From assembly GCA_964393105.1 (NCBI GenBank), contig CAYMSM010000070.1, forward strand, positions 46,865 through 110,864: a DNA stretch of 64,000 nucleotides, in the 5' to 3' direction. The stretch is from CALMEC01 sp964393105. Lineage in GTDB: Bacteria > Actinomycetota > Thermoleophilia > Miltoncostaeales > Miltoncostaeaceae. Each line of letters opens with the position of its first letter. Positions within the stretch are counted from its first letter, which is position 1. The notes beneath the pieces are model-generated. The model did no database searches, was not told the origin of the DNA, and saw nothing but the letters and a program-made list of their open reading frames with translations. A program made the translations under genes and the position numbers. This document shows positions 1 to 8,467 of this stretch, piece after piece.

Positions 1-173
1 GCAAGAAGGTCGGCGAAGAGGCGACCGAGGTGGTCCTTGCGGCCAAGGGTGACGAGCACGGTCAGGTCGTCTACGAGAGCGCCGACCTGCTCTACCACCT
101 GACCGTCTTGTGGCAGGCGGCGGGTGTCCGCCTGGACGAGGTCGCCGCAGAGCTCGACTCCCGCCGCTCATGA
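1..173 (+). CDS. hisE: Phosphoribosyl-ATP pyrophosphatase, C-terminal part
   Basis: The window opens inside this gene; 56 codons of the 3' end remain. HisE hydrolyses phosphoribosyl-ATP to phosphoribosyl-AMP in the second step of cytoplasmic histidine synthesis. The visible sequence has the family signature KVGEEATEVVLAAK, which supplies acidic metal-binding residues of the all-alpha MazG-like fold, followed by the conserved ESADLLYHLTVLW helix. The stop codon overlaps the trpE start by 4 bp (ATGA), so the histidine gene and the tryptophan genes are probably on one transcript and translationally coupled. Confidence 0.95.
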   Translation, partial: KKVGEEATEVVLAAKGDEHGQVVYESADLLYHLTVLWQAAGVRLDEVAAELDSRRS

Positions 174-1702
174 GCGCACTGCATTTGAACGTGGCTCCGA
201 GCGACGGCTCCGCATTCGCGGTCTCGCCGACCCGCGATGAGGTCGCCGCGATGGCCCCCATCCACAAGCAGGTGCCGCTGCTCCACACGTTCATCGCCGA
301 TTGCGAGACACCGGTCAGCGCGTTTCTCAAGCTCCGTGATGGCGGCCCATGCTTCCTGCTCGAGTCGGCCGAGGAAGGGCAGCGTCTTGGCCGCTACTCG
401 ATGATCGGGATCCGGCCGCAGGCCGTGATCCGCGGGGTGGGCGATCAACTCGCGCTCCTGACCGACCGTGGTGTGGTGCACCCGCTCAACGCCGGCGACC
501 CGTTCGGCGCGGTCGAGGACGTCGTCGCGGCAGCCGGCGTCGCCGCTCCGCCGGCAGAACTCGTGTTCCACGGTGGCGCGGTCGGGTTCTTCGGCTATGA
601 CCTGGTGCGCCAGGTCGAACGGCTGCCGGACGTCCCGCCCGACGATTGCGGCATCCCGGACATCGCGATGATGATCACGGGGCCGGTCGTCCAGTTCGAC
701 CATCTGCGCCGGGCATTGACCCTCGTCGTGCCGTGCCGCCTGGATCTCGATGAGCCGCTCGACGCGGCATACGAGCGTGCCGTCACCGAGTTGCGTGAGA
801 TCAAGGCGCGCCTGTCCGGGCCGGTCCCTGTACCCGAGCAGCCGAAGCCGGCGCCCGTGATCGGGTCGATCGAGAGCAACACCACCAGGCGGGACTTCGA
901 GGATGCGGTCGAGCGTGTGCGCGAGTACGTGTTCGCCGGCGATGCATTCCAGGTGGTGCCGTCGCAACGCTTTGCCGCCCGGATGAACCTGGATCCGTTC
1001 GCCGTCTACCGCGGGCTTCGCACCGTCAACCCCTCGCCGTACATGTTCTTCCTGGACTTCGGTGACGTCGCGCTCGTGGGCTCCTCACCCGAGATGCTCG
1101 TCAAGGTGGTCGATGGGACGGTCGAGACACGTCCGATCGCCGGCACACGCCCCCGGGGGGAGACACTGGAAGACGACCAGCGCCTGGCCGATGAGCTGCT
1201 ACAGGACCCCAAGGAGCGGGCCGAGCATGTGATGCTGATCGACCTGGGACGAAACGACATCGGCCGGGTCGCCCGGCCCGGCACCGTCGCCGTCAAGGAG
1301 CTGATGGGCATCCACCTCTACAGTCACGTCATGCATATCGAAAGCAGCGTGGTCGGGGAGCTTGCCGAGGGCATGCGCGCGAGCGACGCGCTGCGCGCCG
1401 CGTTCCCTGCAGGCACGCTGTCCGGGGCGCCCAAGGTGCGGGCGATGGAGATCATCGACGAGCTCGAGCCCACAAAACGGGGACCGTACGGCGGTGCGGT
1501 CGGGTACGTGGGCTTCGACGGCGCGCTCGACGTGTGCATCACCATCCGCACGATCGTGTTCAAGGACGGCGTCGCCTATGTCCAGGCCGGCGCCGGCATC
1601 GTGGCCGACTCGGTGGCGGCCTCGGAGTTCACCGAGACCGAGAACAAGGCCGCGGGAATGTTCCGCGCCATCGAGGTCGCGGCCGCGCAGGCGGATTGGT
1701 AG
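170..1702 (+). CDS. trpE: Anthranilate synthase component I
   Basis: TrpE (510 aa) converts chorismate to anthranilate, using ammonia delivered by TrpG, in the first committed step of tryptophan synthesis. The start is the ATG overlapping the hisE stop; a longer reading frame upstream lies inside hisE. Chorismate-binding motifs are clear: PIAGTRPRGET near residue 323 and AGTLSGAPKVRAMEII near residue 425. The N-terminal domain holds the LLESAEEGQRLGRYS stretch, which in this family forms the tryptophan feedback site (LLES motif). Length is typical. It is the first of four consecutive trp genes; trpB and trpA are not present downstream. Confidence 0.97.
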   Translation: MSALHLNVAPSDGSAFAVSPTRDEVAAMAPIHKQVPLLHTFIADCETPVSAFLKLRDGGPCFLLESAEEGQRLGRYSMIGIRPQAVIRGVGDQLALLTDRGVVHPLNAGDPFGAVEDVVAAAGVAAPPAELVFHGGAVGFFGYDLVRQVERLPDVPPDDCGIPDIAMMITGPVVQFDHLRRALTLVVPCRLDLDEPLDAAYERAVTELREIKARLSGPVPVPEQPKPAPVIGSIESNTTRRDFEDAVERVREYVFAGDAFQVVPSQRFAARMNLDPFAVYRGLRTVNPSPYMFFLDFGDVALVGSSPEMLVKVVDGTVETRPIAGTRPRGETLEDDQRLADELLQDPKERAEHVMLIDLGRNDIGRVARPGTVAVKELMGIHLYSHVMHIESSVVGELAEGMRASDALRAAFPAGTLSGAPKVRAMEIIDELEPTKRGPYGGAVGYVGFDGALDVCITIRTIVFKDGVAYVQAGAGIVADSVAASEFTETENKAAGMFRAIEVAAAQADW

Positions 1703-1704
1703 CG

Positions 1705-2286
1705 ATGCCGATGACGCCGCGGGTCGCCCTGGTCGACAACTACGACAGCTTCACCTACAACCTGTTCCAGTACCTGTCCGAACTGGGCGGCGAGGTGCTG
1801 GTGCACCGGCATGACGCCATCGACATCGCGGGATTGGAAGCGCTGGCGCCGACGCATTTGGTGATCTCACCCGGGCCCAAGACGCCCGATGAGGCGGGCA
1901 TCTCGATCGAGGCCATTCTCCATTTCGCGGGTGTGGTCCCCGTGCTGGGCGTCTGTCTCGGCCATCAGGCGATCGGTCAGGCCTTCGGCGGTACCGTGGT
2001 TCGCGGGCAGGAGCCGGTGCACGGCAAGACCAGCGAGATCTCGCACGACGGCAAGACCCTGTTCGCAGGCATCGAGAACCCGATGACCGCCACGCGGTAC
2101 CACTCGCTCGTCGTCGAAGGCGACCTGCCCGACGTGCTCGAGGTCTCGGCCTGGTGTGATGGAGACGTCATCATGGGCCTGCGCCACCGTGAGCTACCGG
2201 TGGAAGGGGTGCAGTTCCACCCCGAATCGATCCTGACGGCCGCGGGCAAGCGGCTGCTCGCGAACTTCCTGGCGCTGTCGGTATGA
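1705..2286 (+). CDS. trpG: Anthranilate synthase component II (glutamine amidotransferase)
   Basis: TrpG (193 aa) is a class I glutamine amidotransferase that releases ammonia from glutamine for TrpE. It starts with DNYDSFTYNL, typical of the TrpG/PabA family. The nucleophile is in GVCLGHQAIGQAFGG, and the His-Glu pair of the catalytic triad is in VEGVQFHPESI near the C-terminus. The ATG lies 2 nt after the trpE stop. It cannot be excluded that the same subunit also serves aminodeoxychorismate synthase, as in some bacteria with a single copy. Confidence 0.96.
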   Translation: MPMTPRVALVDNYDSFTYNLFQYLSELGGEVLVHRHDAIDIAGLEALAPTHLVISPGPKTPDEAGISIEAILHFAGVVPVLGVCLGHQAIGQAFGGTVVRGQEPVHGKTSEISHDGKTLFAGIENPMTATRYHSLVVEGDLPDVLEVSAWCDGDVIMGLRHRELPVEGVQFHPESILTAAGKRLLANFLALSV

Positions 2287-3317
2287 GCATCGCCGCCCAG
2301 ATCGATCGGTTGCTCGCGGGCGAGGACCTGGGCCGTGACGGGGCTGCCGAGGCGCTCGATGCTGTGATGGGCGGCGAGATCGACCCCATCCAGACCGGTG
2401 CGTTCCTGATCGCGCTGCGCGCCAAAGGGGAGACCCCGAGCGAGCTTGCCGGGCTTGCCTCGATCGTACGATCTCGCAGCGAGCCGGTGCGTGTCACCAG
2501 CGCCCCCCTCATCGACACCTGCGGCACCGGCGGCGGGCGGTCGACGTTCAACGTCTCGACCGCCGTGGCGTTCGTCGTGGCCGGCGCAGGTGTGTCGGTG
2601 GCGAAGCACGGCAACCGCTCCGCCACGTCGCGAAGCGGAAGCGCGGACGTGCTCGAGGCCCTGGGCGCCCGGATCGACCTGACTCCTGCCGCCGTTGCCG
2701 AGTGCGTGGAGCGCGTCGGGGTCGGATTCATGTTCGCCCCCCTGCACCACCCTGCGTTTCGGCACATCGTCCCTGTGCGCACGGCGCTTGGCGTACGCAC
2801 GATCTTCAACCTGCTGGGGCCGCTGACGAACCCCGCGGGGGTCCGACGCCAGGTGATCGGCGTGTCCGACCCCTTGTACGTCGAGCGCATCGCAGCCGCG
2901 CTCGCCGAGCTGGGCGTCGACCATGCCCTAGTGGTCTCGTCCGAGGACGGCTTGGACGAGGTCTCGACGAGCGCGCCGACCACCGTCGCGGAGGTCACCT
3001 CCGAGGGCATCCGCACATGGCGCATCGACCCTGCCGGGCTTGGCATCGCGCCCGCCCTCCCCGCAGACATCGCAGGCGGCGAGCCGGACGAGAACGCAGC
3101 AGTGATCACGGCCGCCCTCGATCGCGGTTCGGGGTCGGCCGCCGATCTGATCGCGATCAACGCCGCCGCAGCCATCCTGGTCTCGGGACGAGCGAACACG
3201 CTGGCGGACGCGTTGGACGCCGCACGTGAGAGCATCGCCAGCGGCGGCGCGCGTGAGCGGCTTGCGCAGTTCGTCGCCGTCACCAACGAGTTGGCGCCCG
3301 AGCGCCGGGAGCAGTAG
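2283..3317 (+). CDS. trpD: Anthranilate phosphoribosyltransferase
   Basis: TrpD (344 aa) joins anthranilate to phosphoribosyl pyrophosphate, giving phosphoribosyl-anthranilate. The glycine-rich PRPP-binding signature DTCGTGGGRSTFNVST is near residue 79, followed by the KHGNRSATSRSGSADVLEALG segment typical of the nucleoside phosphorylase-like alpha/beta fold (metal and anthranilate binding). Its ATG overlaps the trpG stop by 4 bp, which predicts translational coupling. Full length and intact. Confidence 0.97.
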   Translation: MSIAAQIDRLLAGEDLGRDGAAEALDAVMGGEIDPIQTGAFLIALRAKGETPSELAGLASIVRSRSEPVRVTSAPLIDTCGTGGGRSTFNVSTAVAFVVAGAGVSVAKHGNRSATSRSGSADVLEALGARIDLTPAAVAECVERVGVGFMFAPLHHPAFRHIVPVRTALGVRTIFNLLGPLTNPAGVRRQVIGVSDPLYVERIAAALAELGVDHALVVSSEDGLDEVSTSAPTTVAEVTSEGIRTWRIDPAGLGIAPALPADIAGGEPDENAAVITAALDRGSGSAADLIAINAAAAILVSGRANTLADALDAARESIASGGARERLAQFVAVTNELAPERREQ

Positions 3318-4093
3318 TGGGTTTCTTGGATGACATCGTCGAGACGACGCGTGCCCGGGTGGCCCGCAAGAAGGAGAAGCGCACCCTCGACGAACTGATG
3401 TCCAGGCTCGAGCCGCCTGCCCGCGGCCGGCCGTTCTCGGAGGCGTTGATCGCCCCGGGGGTGTCGCTGATCGCGGAGATGAAGCGGGCGAGCCCCTCCA
3501 AGGGCCCGATCCGGCCCGACGCGAGCGTCACCGAGATCGTCCAGATCTACGAGGCGGCGGGCGCGTCGGCGTGCTCGATCCTGACCGAGCCCAGCTTCTT
3601 CGGTGGACGGCTGAACGACTTGCGCGAAGCCCGCGAGGCGTGCTCGTTGCCGCTCCTGCGCAAGGACTTCATCATCGACCGGTATCAGCTCGTCGAGGCG
3701 CGGCTCGCCGGGGCGGATGCGGCGCTCCTGATCGTCGCCGCGACAGGGGAGAAGCAACTGCGCAAGTTGCTGGCGTTCGGTCAAGAGATCGGCCTTGATC
3801 TTCTCGTCGAAGTTCACGACGAGGAGGACACCGAGATCGCCGTGGCCGCGGGAGCCGAGATCGTCGGCATCAACAACCGGAACCTCAAGACCCTCGAGGT
3901 CGACCCCGACACCGTACTGCGGTTGTTGCCCGATGTTCCGGCGGGGACGACCGTCGTCGCAGAGTCAGGAATCTCGAACCCGGCTGACGTGCGCCGCCTC
4001 GAGGAGGCCGGTGTCGACGCGATCCTCGTCGGCGAAGCGCTCATGGGCGCCCCCGACCCCGCCGCGGCCGTCCGGCTGCTCTTGGGCCGGTAG
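3317..4093 (+). CDS. trpC: Indole-3-glycerol phosphate synthase
   Basis: TrpC (258 aa) closes the indole ring in the fourth step of tryptophan synthesis. It is a stand-alone TIM barrel, not fused to TrpF. Active-site motifs are present: EMKRASPSKG with the catalytic lysine, RKDFIIDRYQLVEAR, GINNRNLKTLEVD and VAESGI, which closes the phosphate-binding site. The GTG start shares one base with the trpD stop. It is the last trp gene of this cluster; the next gene has its own probable promoter after a 65-bp gap. Confidence 0.97.
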   Translation: MGFLDDIVETTRARVARKKEKRTLDELMSRLEPPARGRPFSEALIAPGVSLIAEMKRASPSKGPIRPDASVTEIVQIYEAAGASACSILTEPSFFGGRLNDLREAREACSLPLLRKDFIIDRYQLVEARLAGADAALLIVAATGEKQLRKLLAFGQEIGLDLLVEVHDEEDTEIAVAAGAEIVGINNRNLKTLEVDPDTVLRLLPDVPAGTTVVAESGISNPADVRRLEEAGVDAILVGEALMGAPDPAAAVRLLLGR

Positions 4094-4146
4094 GGCCGAA
4101 CGCCTGCGACTGACCCGCCCCGGGGACGGACCGTTCTGCGCGGCGC

Positions 4147-4152
4147 TACATT
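4147..4152 (+). promoter_or_regulatory. -10 element of the TlpA-like gene (leaderless)
   Basis: TACATT sits exactly 6 nt before the GTG start of the next gene, in the short gap after trpC. With a normal 6-8 nt distance from -10 to the transcription start, the RNA would begin at or beside the start codon. No -35 match is obvious. Confidence 0.5.
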
Positions 4153-4158
4153 GCGGTT

Positions 4159-4779
4159 GTGGACGGGGAGCACCGAGCAGGCGACGAGGAGACCGCAGGA
4201 TGGAGCCGCGGCCGGCGGTTCGGGATCGGGCTCGGGATCCTGCTTGCGGTCGCCCTCGTCTCGTTGTTGGTCGTCGGCCTGCTCAAGGGCGATCCCGAGC
4301 AGCTCATCGATCAGCGAATCACACGGGGAGAGGCGCCACCAGCGCCCGATTTCGCGCTTCCCGTGCTCGCCAGCGGCGGCACGATCGGTGAGGAGGGCAC
4401 GACCGTCTCGCTCAGCTCGCTCAAGGGCAAACCGGTCATCCTCAACTTCTGGGCGTCATGGTGTGAGCCATGCGAGGAGGAGGCGCCGATCCTGCAGCGC
4501 CTCTGGGAGCGGTACCGTCTCGAGGGCGTCGTTGTCCTGGGCGTCAACACGCAGGACGGCTCGGACGATGCACGAGGCTTCATCAGGAGGTTCGGGCTGA
4601 CCTTCCCGTCCGTTCGCGATGGCACGGACGGGACGCAGAGGAAGTTCGAGACGAATCAACTCCCCGAGACGTTCGTGATCGATGCGCAGGGGCGGCTGCG
4701 TCAGACATTTCGCGGCGGCCTCACCACCGCGTCCGAGCGAGCGATCGTCGAGTACCTCGATGCGGTCGTCCCCCGGTGA
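4159..4779 (+). CDS. TlpA/CcmG-like membrane-anchored thioredoxin
   Basis: This 206-aa protein has a basic N-terminus, one membrane segment at about residues 21-43 and an extracytoplasmic thioredoxin domain with the redox motif WCEPC (Cys102, Cys105). The cis-proline loop (NQLPETFVID) is also present. Family members reduce oxidised cysteines outside the membrane, notably the haem-binding cysteines of apocytochrome c or CcmH. The next gene encodes a CcmH-like protein and overlaps by 3 bp, so a role in cytochrome c maturation is the best inference. A general extracytoplasmic reductase is the alternative. The GTG start is supported by the -10 element just upstream. Confidence 0.85.
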   Translation: MDGEHRAGDEETAGWSRGRRFGIGLGILLAVALVSLLVVGLLKGDPEQLIDQRITRGEAPPAPDFALPVLASGGTIGEEGTTVSLSSLKGKPVILNFWASWCEPCEEEAPILQRLWERYRLEGVVVLGVNTQDGSDDARGFIRRFGLTFPSVRDGTDGTQRKFETNQLPETFVIDAQGRLRQTFRGGLTTASERAIVEYLDAVVPR

Positions 4780-5222
4780 CCCGACTCGTCGCCGCGGTGC
4801 TCGCCGTATGCGCCCTGCTCGCCCCGATGTCCGCCTTTGGCCTGTCTGTCGGCGAGGTGGCAGCGGAACTCCGGTGCGTGACCTGCGGCACGCCGCTGGA
4901 TGTATCGAATGCTCCGGCGGCAGAGCGGATGAAGGCTCGGATCGAGGTTCGGATCGGCGAGGGCGCGACAAAGCAGCAGATCATCGATGAGTTCGTGGCC
5001 GACTTCGGGCGGCAGGTGCTTGCGACGCCCCCCAAACGGGGGTTCGACCTCGTCGCATGGCTGCTGCCCGCTGTGGCCGTGGTCGCCGGCCTGTGCGCGA
5101 TCCCGTTTGTCACGCGCGCCTGGGCAAAGCGGCGCCCCGTCGCCGCGTCGACGGCGGGGCCGCTGGACGACGAGGACGCCGCGCGCCTGGAACGCGAGCT
5201 CGACGCGTTCGGCGACGGCTAG
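4776..5222 (+). CDS. ccmH: CcmH/CycL-type cytochrome c biogenesis protein
   Basis: A 148-aa protein with a signal peptide or N-terminal membrane segment (residues 1-22), the CcmH redox motif LRCVTC (Cys34, Cys37), a helical domain and a second membrane segment near residues 88-112. In system I cytochrome c maturation CcmH works with CcmG to keep apocytochrome haem-binding cysteines reduced and to assist haem ligation. The GTG start overlaps the stop of the TlpA-like gene. The rest of a ccm operon is not in the window. Confidence 0.85.
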   Translation: MTRLVAAVLAVCALLAPMSAFGLSVGEVAAELRCVTCGTPLDVSNAPAAERMKARIEVRIGEGATKQQIIDEFVADFGRQVLATPPKRGFDLVAWLLPAVAVVAGLCAIPFVTRAWAKRRPVAASTAGPLDDEDAARLERELDAFGDG

Positions 5223-5227
5223 GTCCC

Positions 5228-6133
5228 GTGGCCCGGGGCGTCCTGGTCGGCACGGCCTCGTGGACCGACCCTGAGTTCATCAAGGCGGGCTGGTACCCGC
5301 CCGACGTCAAGAACGATGCCGAAGGACGGCTTCGCTACTACGCGGAGCAATTTCCGATGGTCGAGGTCAACGCCAGCTTCTACGCGTTACCGACCGTCGA
5401 GACCGTGGCCGCGTGGGCTGAGCGCACACCACCGGAGTTTCGCTTCCACGTCAAAGCCCACCAGATCATCTCCGGCCATCCGAGCGACCCCGCGCGCCTC
5501 CCCGCTCCGCTCCGCACCCTCCCAGCCGAGTTCGACTCCAAGGGTCGCATCCGCAAGCCCAGCCGTAAGCTTCGAGACGCGGTCATCGACACGCTGCTCG
5601 AGTCCTGCGGCCCGCTGGGCGAGAAGCTGGGAGCGATCCTGGTGCAGCTTCCTCCATTCGTCACCTCGGGAGAACGTCAGCGCGACGAGCTCGCCCGGAT
5701 CCTCGCCCGCCTCAAACCGGCGAGGGCGGCGGTGGAGTTCCGCCATCGTTCATGGGTGGATCCCGGGCAGCGTGAACGCGCCGTTGACCTGCTCGGCGAG
5801 CACGACGCCGCATGGGTCTGCATCGACGCGCCCAGGTCCGAGGCCAAGAGCGCGATGCCGCCGATCGTCGAGGTCACGTCCGGCGCGCTCGCCTACGTGC
5901 GAATGCACGGGCGCAACGCCACGATGTGGACGCGCGGACGCACCGTGGCCGAGCGCTTCGACTATCAGTACCGCCAGGAGGAGCTCGAAGAATGGGTCAC
6001 CCCGGTCCTCGACATGGCCGACCGCGCCCAAGAGGTCGCCGTGGTGATGAACAACAACGCCCGCGACTATGCGTTGACCGCCGCGAAGTGTTTCCAGGCT
6101 CTGATCTCGCACGGGCGGATCTCGAGTTCATGA
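5228..6133 (+). CDS. DUF72 (YecE-like) TIM-barrel protein
   Basis: A 301-aa member of the DUF72 family. It shows the N-terminal GTASWTDPEFIKAGWYP segment, EVNASFYALPTVETVAAWAERTP and the C-terminal region with VVMNNNARDYALTAA, which lines the cavity in this TIM-barrel fold. The biochemical role of the family is not established, so none is assigned. The GTG start lies 5 bp after ccmH. It probably shares that transcript, although no functional link is evident. Confidence 0.85.
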   Translation: MARGVLVGTASWTDPEFIKAGWYPPDVKNDAEGRLRYYAEQFPMVEVNASFYALPTVETVAAWAERTPPEFRFHVKAHQIISGHPSDPARLPAPLRTLPAEFDSKGRIRKPSRKLRDAVIDTLLESCGPLGEKLGAILVQLPPFVTSGERQRDELARILARLKPARAAVEFRHRSWVDPGQRERAVDLLGEHDAAWVCIDAPRSEAKSAMPPIVEVTSGALAYVRMHGRNATMWTRGRTVAERFDYQYRQEELEEWVTPVLDMADRAQEVAVVMNNNARDYALTAAKCFQALISHGRISSS

Positions 6134-6188
6134 GCCGAACGACCGATCTTGGTGCGGTCGCGCTATCGTTGGGGAAGCTGTCCCCGTG

Positions 6189-6194
6189 AAAGGA
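6189..6194 (+). promoter_or_regulatory. Ribosome binding site deciding the start of the A-type carrier
   Basis: AAAGGA lies 9 nt before an ATG. This favours that ATG over an in-frame GTG 18 nt upstream. Confidence 0.55.
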
Positions 6195-6203
6195 ACCGTC
6201 CCG

Positions 6204-6524
6204 ATGGTCACGCTGACGCCAAATGCAAGTGAGAAGCTCAAGGTCCTCCTCGCCGATGAGGCCGACGAGGGCGATGGCCTGCGCGTGCAGGTGGTGCCGG
6301 GTGGCTGCTCGGGCTTCGAGTACCAGCTCACGTTCGGCAAGGCCGAGGCGGACGACGAGGTCGTCGAGCAGCAGGGCGTCACGGTGATCATCGACCGCTT
6401 CAGCGCTCCGTACCTGTTCGGCGCGGAGTTCGACTACGAGGAGAGCTTCCAGGGCGCCGGGTTCGTGATCAACAACCCGAACTCGAGTTCCAGCTGCGGC
6501 TGCGGCAAGTCGTTCCAGGCCTGA
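6204..6524 (+). CDS. erpA: A-type iron-sulfur cluster carrier (ErpA/HesB family)
   Basis: A 106-aa cytoplasmic protein of the HesB/IscA/ErpA family, which accepts Fe-S clusters from the scaffold and inserts them into apoproteins. The three ligand cysteines are present: Cys35 in GGCSGFEY and Cys98/Cys100 in the CGCGKSF tail. The ATG start is set by the ribosome binding site just upstream. The gene stands alone, with no suf or isc genes beside it. The symbol is given by family; ErpA and IscA cannot be separated from sequence alone. Confidence 0.9.
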   Translation: MVTLTPNASEKLKVLLADEADEGDGLRVQVVPGGCSGFEYQLTFGKAEADDEVVEQQGVTVIIDRFSAPYLFGAEFDYEESFQGAGFVINNPNSSSSCGCGKSFQA

Positions 6525-6549
6525 CACGAACGAGCGAGGCCAGCCGGTC

Positions 6550-7047
6550 TTACCCGCCGAAGTCGGTGGTGTAGACCGTGTTGGAGCAGTCCCGCGCGGC
6601 GACGACCGCGAGGCCGACGACCGTGAAGCGCCTCGACAGCAGGTTGGCGCGGTGCCCCGGGCTGTCAAGCCACATCTCGACCATCGTCCGGGCCAGATCC
6701 GTCGCGCATCCCGAGGACATCCCGAGGTTCTCGCCGACGGACTTGCGTCGCGAGAAGCCGGCCTTGTACAGGCGGACGTAGAACGGCTTGCCGTCGGCGC
6801 CGTCATGATCGAGTTCGCCGACACGCGCGAGGTAGGCGCTGTGCCGGCGCGCAGGGCGTGCGAGCACGCGCGAGGGGCGGAGGGGTGCGAGGCCGTGCTC
6901 GGCCCGAGCCGCGTTCATCTCGACCAGCAACGCCGACTGTCCGGAGATCTCGGCCTGGGTCGCCCCGTGTGCCGCGGGAACACCGACGAGGGCCATCGTC
7001 GCGCCCATGACGAGCGCCAGGGACGACAGCTTCTGTGTGGCTCTCAA
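6550..7047 (-). CDS. Secreted CAP/SCP-domain protein
   Basis: A 165-aa protein with a signal peptide (basic start, hydrophobic LSSLALVMGATMALVGVPA, cut near AHG-AT) and a CAP domain. The domain shows N-E/H-type features: NAARAEHGLAPLRPS, a HSAYLARVGELDHDG segment, VGENLGMS and MVEMWLDSPGHRANLLSRRFTVVGLA. Prokaryotic CAP proteins are extracellular and often of unknown activity (lipid or wall binding). A TTG start with a strong ribosome binding site fits the signal peptide. The longer frame upstream would bury the signal sequence. The gene is convergent with the erpA-like gene. Confidence 0.85.
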   Translation of the reverse strand: MRATQKLSSLALVMGATMALVGVPAAHGATQAEISGQSALLVEMNAARAEHGLAPLRPSRVLARPARRHSAYLARVGELDHDGADGKPFYVRLYKAGFSRRKSVGENLGMSSGCATDLARTMVEMWLDSPGHRANLLSRRFTVVGLAVVAARDCSNTVYTTDFGG

Positions 7048-7055
7048 CTCCGTCG

Positions 7056-7061
7056 ACCTCC
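7056..7061 (-). promoter_or_regulatory. Ribosome binding site of the CAP gene
   Basis: On the minus strand GGAGGT lies 8 nt before a TTG. This fixes the TTG as the start and gives a normal signal peptide. Confidence 0.7.
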
Positions 7062-7241
7062 GTGTCTCCGCGGTACGCCCGTGCTCCGGGCGCACGTGTT
7101 CCGAGATTCGTATCGGCAATCGGCGTGCAAACTTGAGCGGGCCCCAGGTAATCCGGGCGCATCGGTGAGAACGTGCAACGGCCCGTGCAAGGGGCCCGTG
7201 CCCATCTCATCGAACAGGACCAGGTCAATCTCGGGGAGCCA

Positions 7242-8348
7242 ATGGTCACTGCGCCCGCGACACCGGTCGTCCTGACCCCAGGAACGGCGATGGGACACGC
7301 CGTCGTGCAGGTCGGTCGCGACACGACCGCGCTCGGGGTGTGGATCGACGGGCGCTTCGTGCGACGTGTGCGGATTCCGCGCGCCCCACGGCGCGTGGCG
7401 CTTCCGCTTCCTGTGGGCCTGCACGTAGTGCGGTTGCGAGCGCGCGGTCCCGGGGGTGTCCGGTGGTCGCGGTCGACCCGACTCTGGGTACTTCCGGAGT
7501 CGGCGCGCCTGGCGAAGGGCATCGGTGGGCTGACCGATCGGCGCCTGCAGGGCGACCTCGTCCGCCTGACGGGCCGCCTACCGGCCCTCAGCGGGGTCTA
7601 CATCCAACACCTGGTCACCGGCTGCGGTGCGGCGGTCAACGCCGCCGCCCGGTTTCCCGCTGCGAGCACCCTCAAGACCGCGATCTTGCTGGATGTGCAG
7701 CGGCGCTCGGGGGGTGCGCCGTCTCCCACGATGAACCACCTGCTCGATCAGATGATCATCGACTCGAGCGACCGCGCCGCCAACCAGGTGCTGGCGATCC
7801 AGGGCGGAGGGTCGGCGCTGCGGGGCGCGCAACGTGCGACGGACACGTTGCGCGCGATGGGTCTTCGCAAGTCGCTGATCCGCCGTCCGTACATCATCGA
7901 GAGTGCGGAACGGCGAGCGGGACCGGCGATACCTCTGGGCACGTCCGCGCAACCGGCGTTGTTCACGAACTTCATCTCCACTCCGTACGAGCTGGCACGG
8001 GTGATGGTGGCGATCCAGCGGGGGATGCGCGGTGGGGGTCCATTGCCGAAGATGGGAGTGCGCTCAACCGCGATCAGAACCTCCATCTTGCCGCGACTCC
8101 TCGCGGTTCGCGATCGCACGAAGCTCGTGGCCGGCGCACCCGCGGGCGTGCTCGTCGCCCACAAGAGCGGATACAACACCAACGTCAAACACGACGCCGG
8201 CATCCTGTACCTGCGGAGCGGCCCAATCGTTGCGGTCGCGATGAGTTGGAGCGCATCGGGGGTGGGGGACGCCATCGGCAACAGGTTCGTGGCCGAGGTC
8301 GCGAGAGCAGCTGCGGCACGCTTGCGAAATGGGGGACGATGCTCGTGA
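7242..8348 (+). CDS. Beta-lactamase-fold serine hydrolase with N-terminal beta domain
   Basis: About 368 aa from the ATG; an in-frame GTG 69 bp upstream is possible. Residues ~10-85 look like a small beta-sandwich (VVQVGRDTTALGVWIDGRFV). The rest is a class A beta-lactamase/DD-peptidase fold: the SxxK motif in AASTLKTAI, an SDN-like motif as SDRAANQVL, and KSG in place of KTG. Such proteins cleave beta-lactams or act on peptidoglycan. The third SDN residue is Arg here, so true beta-lactamase activity is uncertain. No signal peptide is visible with either start, which is odd for an enzyme expected outside the membrane. Confidence 0.7.
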   Translation: MVTAPATPVVLTPGTAMGHAVVQVGRDTTALGVWIDGRFVRRVRIPRAPRRVALPLPVGLHVVRLRARGPGGVRWSRSTRLWVLPESARLAKGIGGLTDRRLQGDLVRLTGRLPALSGVYIQHLVTGCGAAVNAAARFPAASTLKTAILLDVQRRSGGAPSPTMNHLLDQMIIDSSDRAANQVLAIQGGGSALRGAQRATDTLRAMGLRKSLIRRPYIIESAERRAGPAIPLGTSAQPALFTNFISTPYELARVMVAIQRGMRGGGPLPKMGVRSTAIRTSILPRLLAVRDRTKLVAGAPAGVLVAHKSGYNTNVKHDAGILYLRSGPIVAVAMSWSASGVGDAIGNRFVAEVARAAAARLRNGGRCS

Positions 8349-8420
8349 AAAAAGTGCGCTCTCCGCGAGAAAAGAGGTTAGGGGTCTTACGACCACGCTG
8401 ATCCATCACCTGTACGGTCC

Positions 8421-8462
8421 TAATAGTGCCGAGTTCTCACCTTACGAACGACGTAGAGGGGG
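8421..8462 (+). promoter_or_regulatory. Possible promoter -10 (TAATAG) and ribosome binding site of a small gene
   Basis: TAATAG begins this stretch and AGAGGGGG ends it, 5 nt before the ATG of the small gene. Together they argue that the small gene is expressed. No clear -35 is seen. Confidence 0.35.
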
Positions 8463-8467
8463 ATGCG

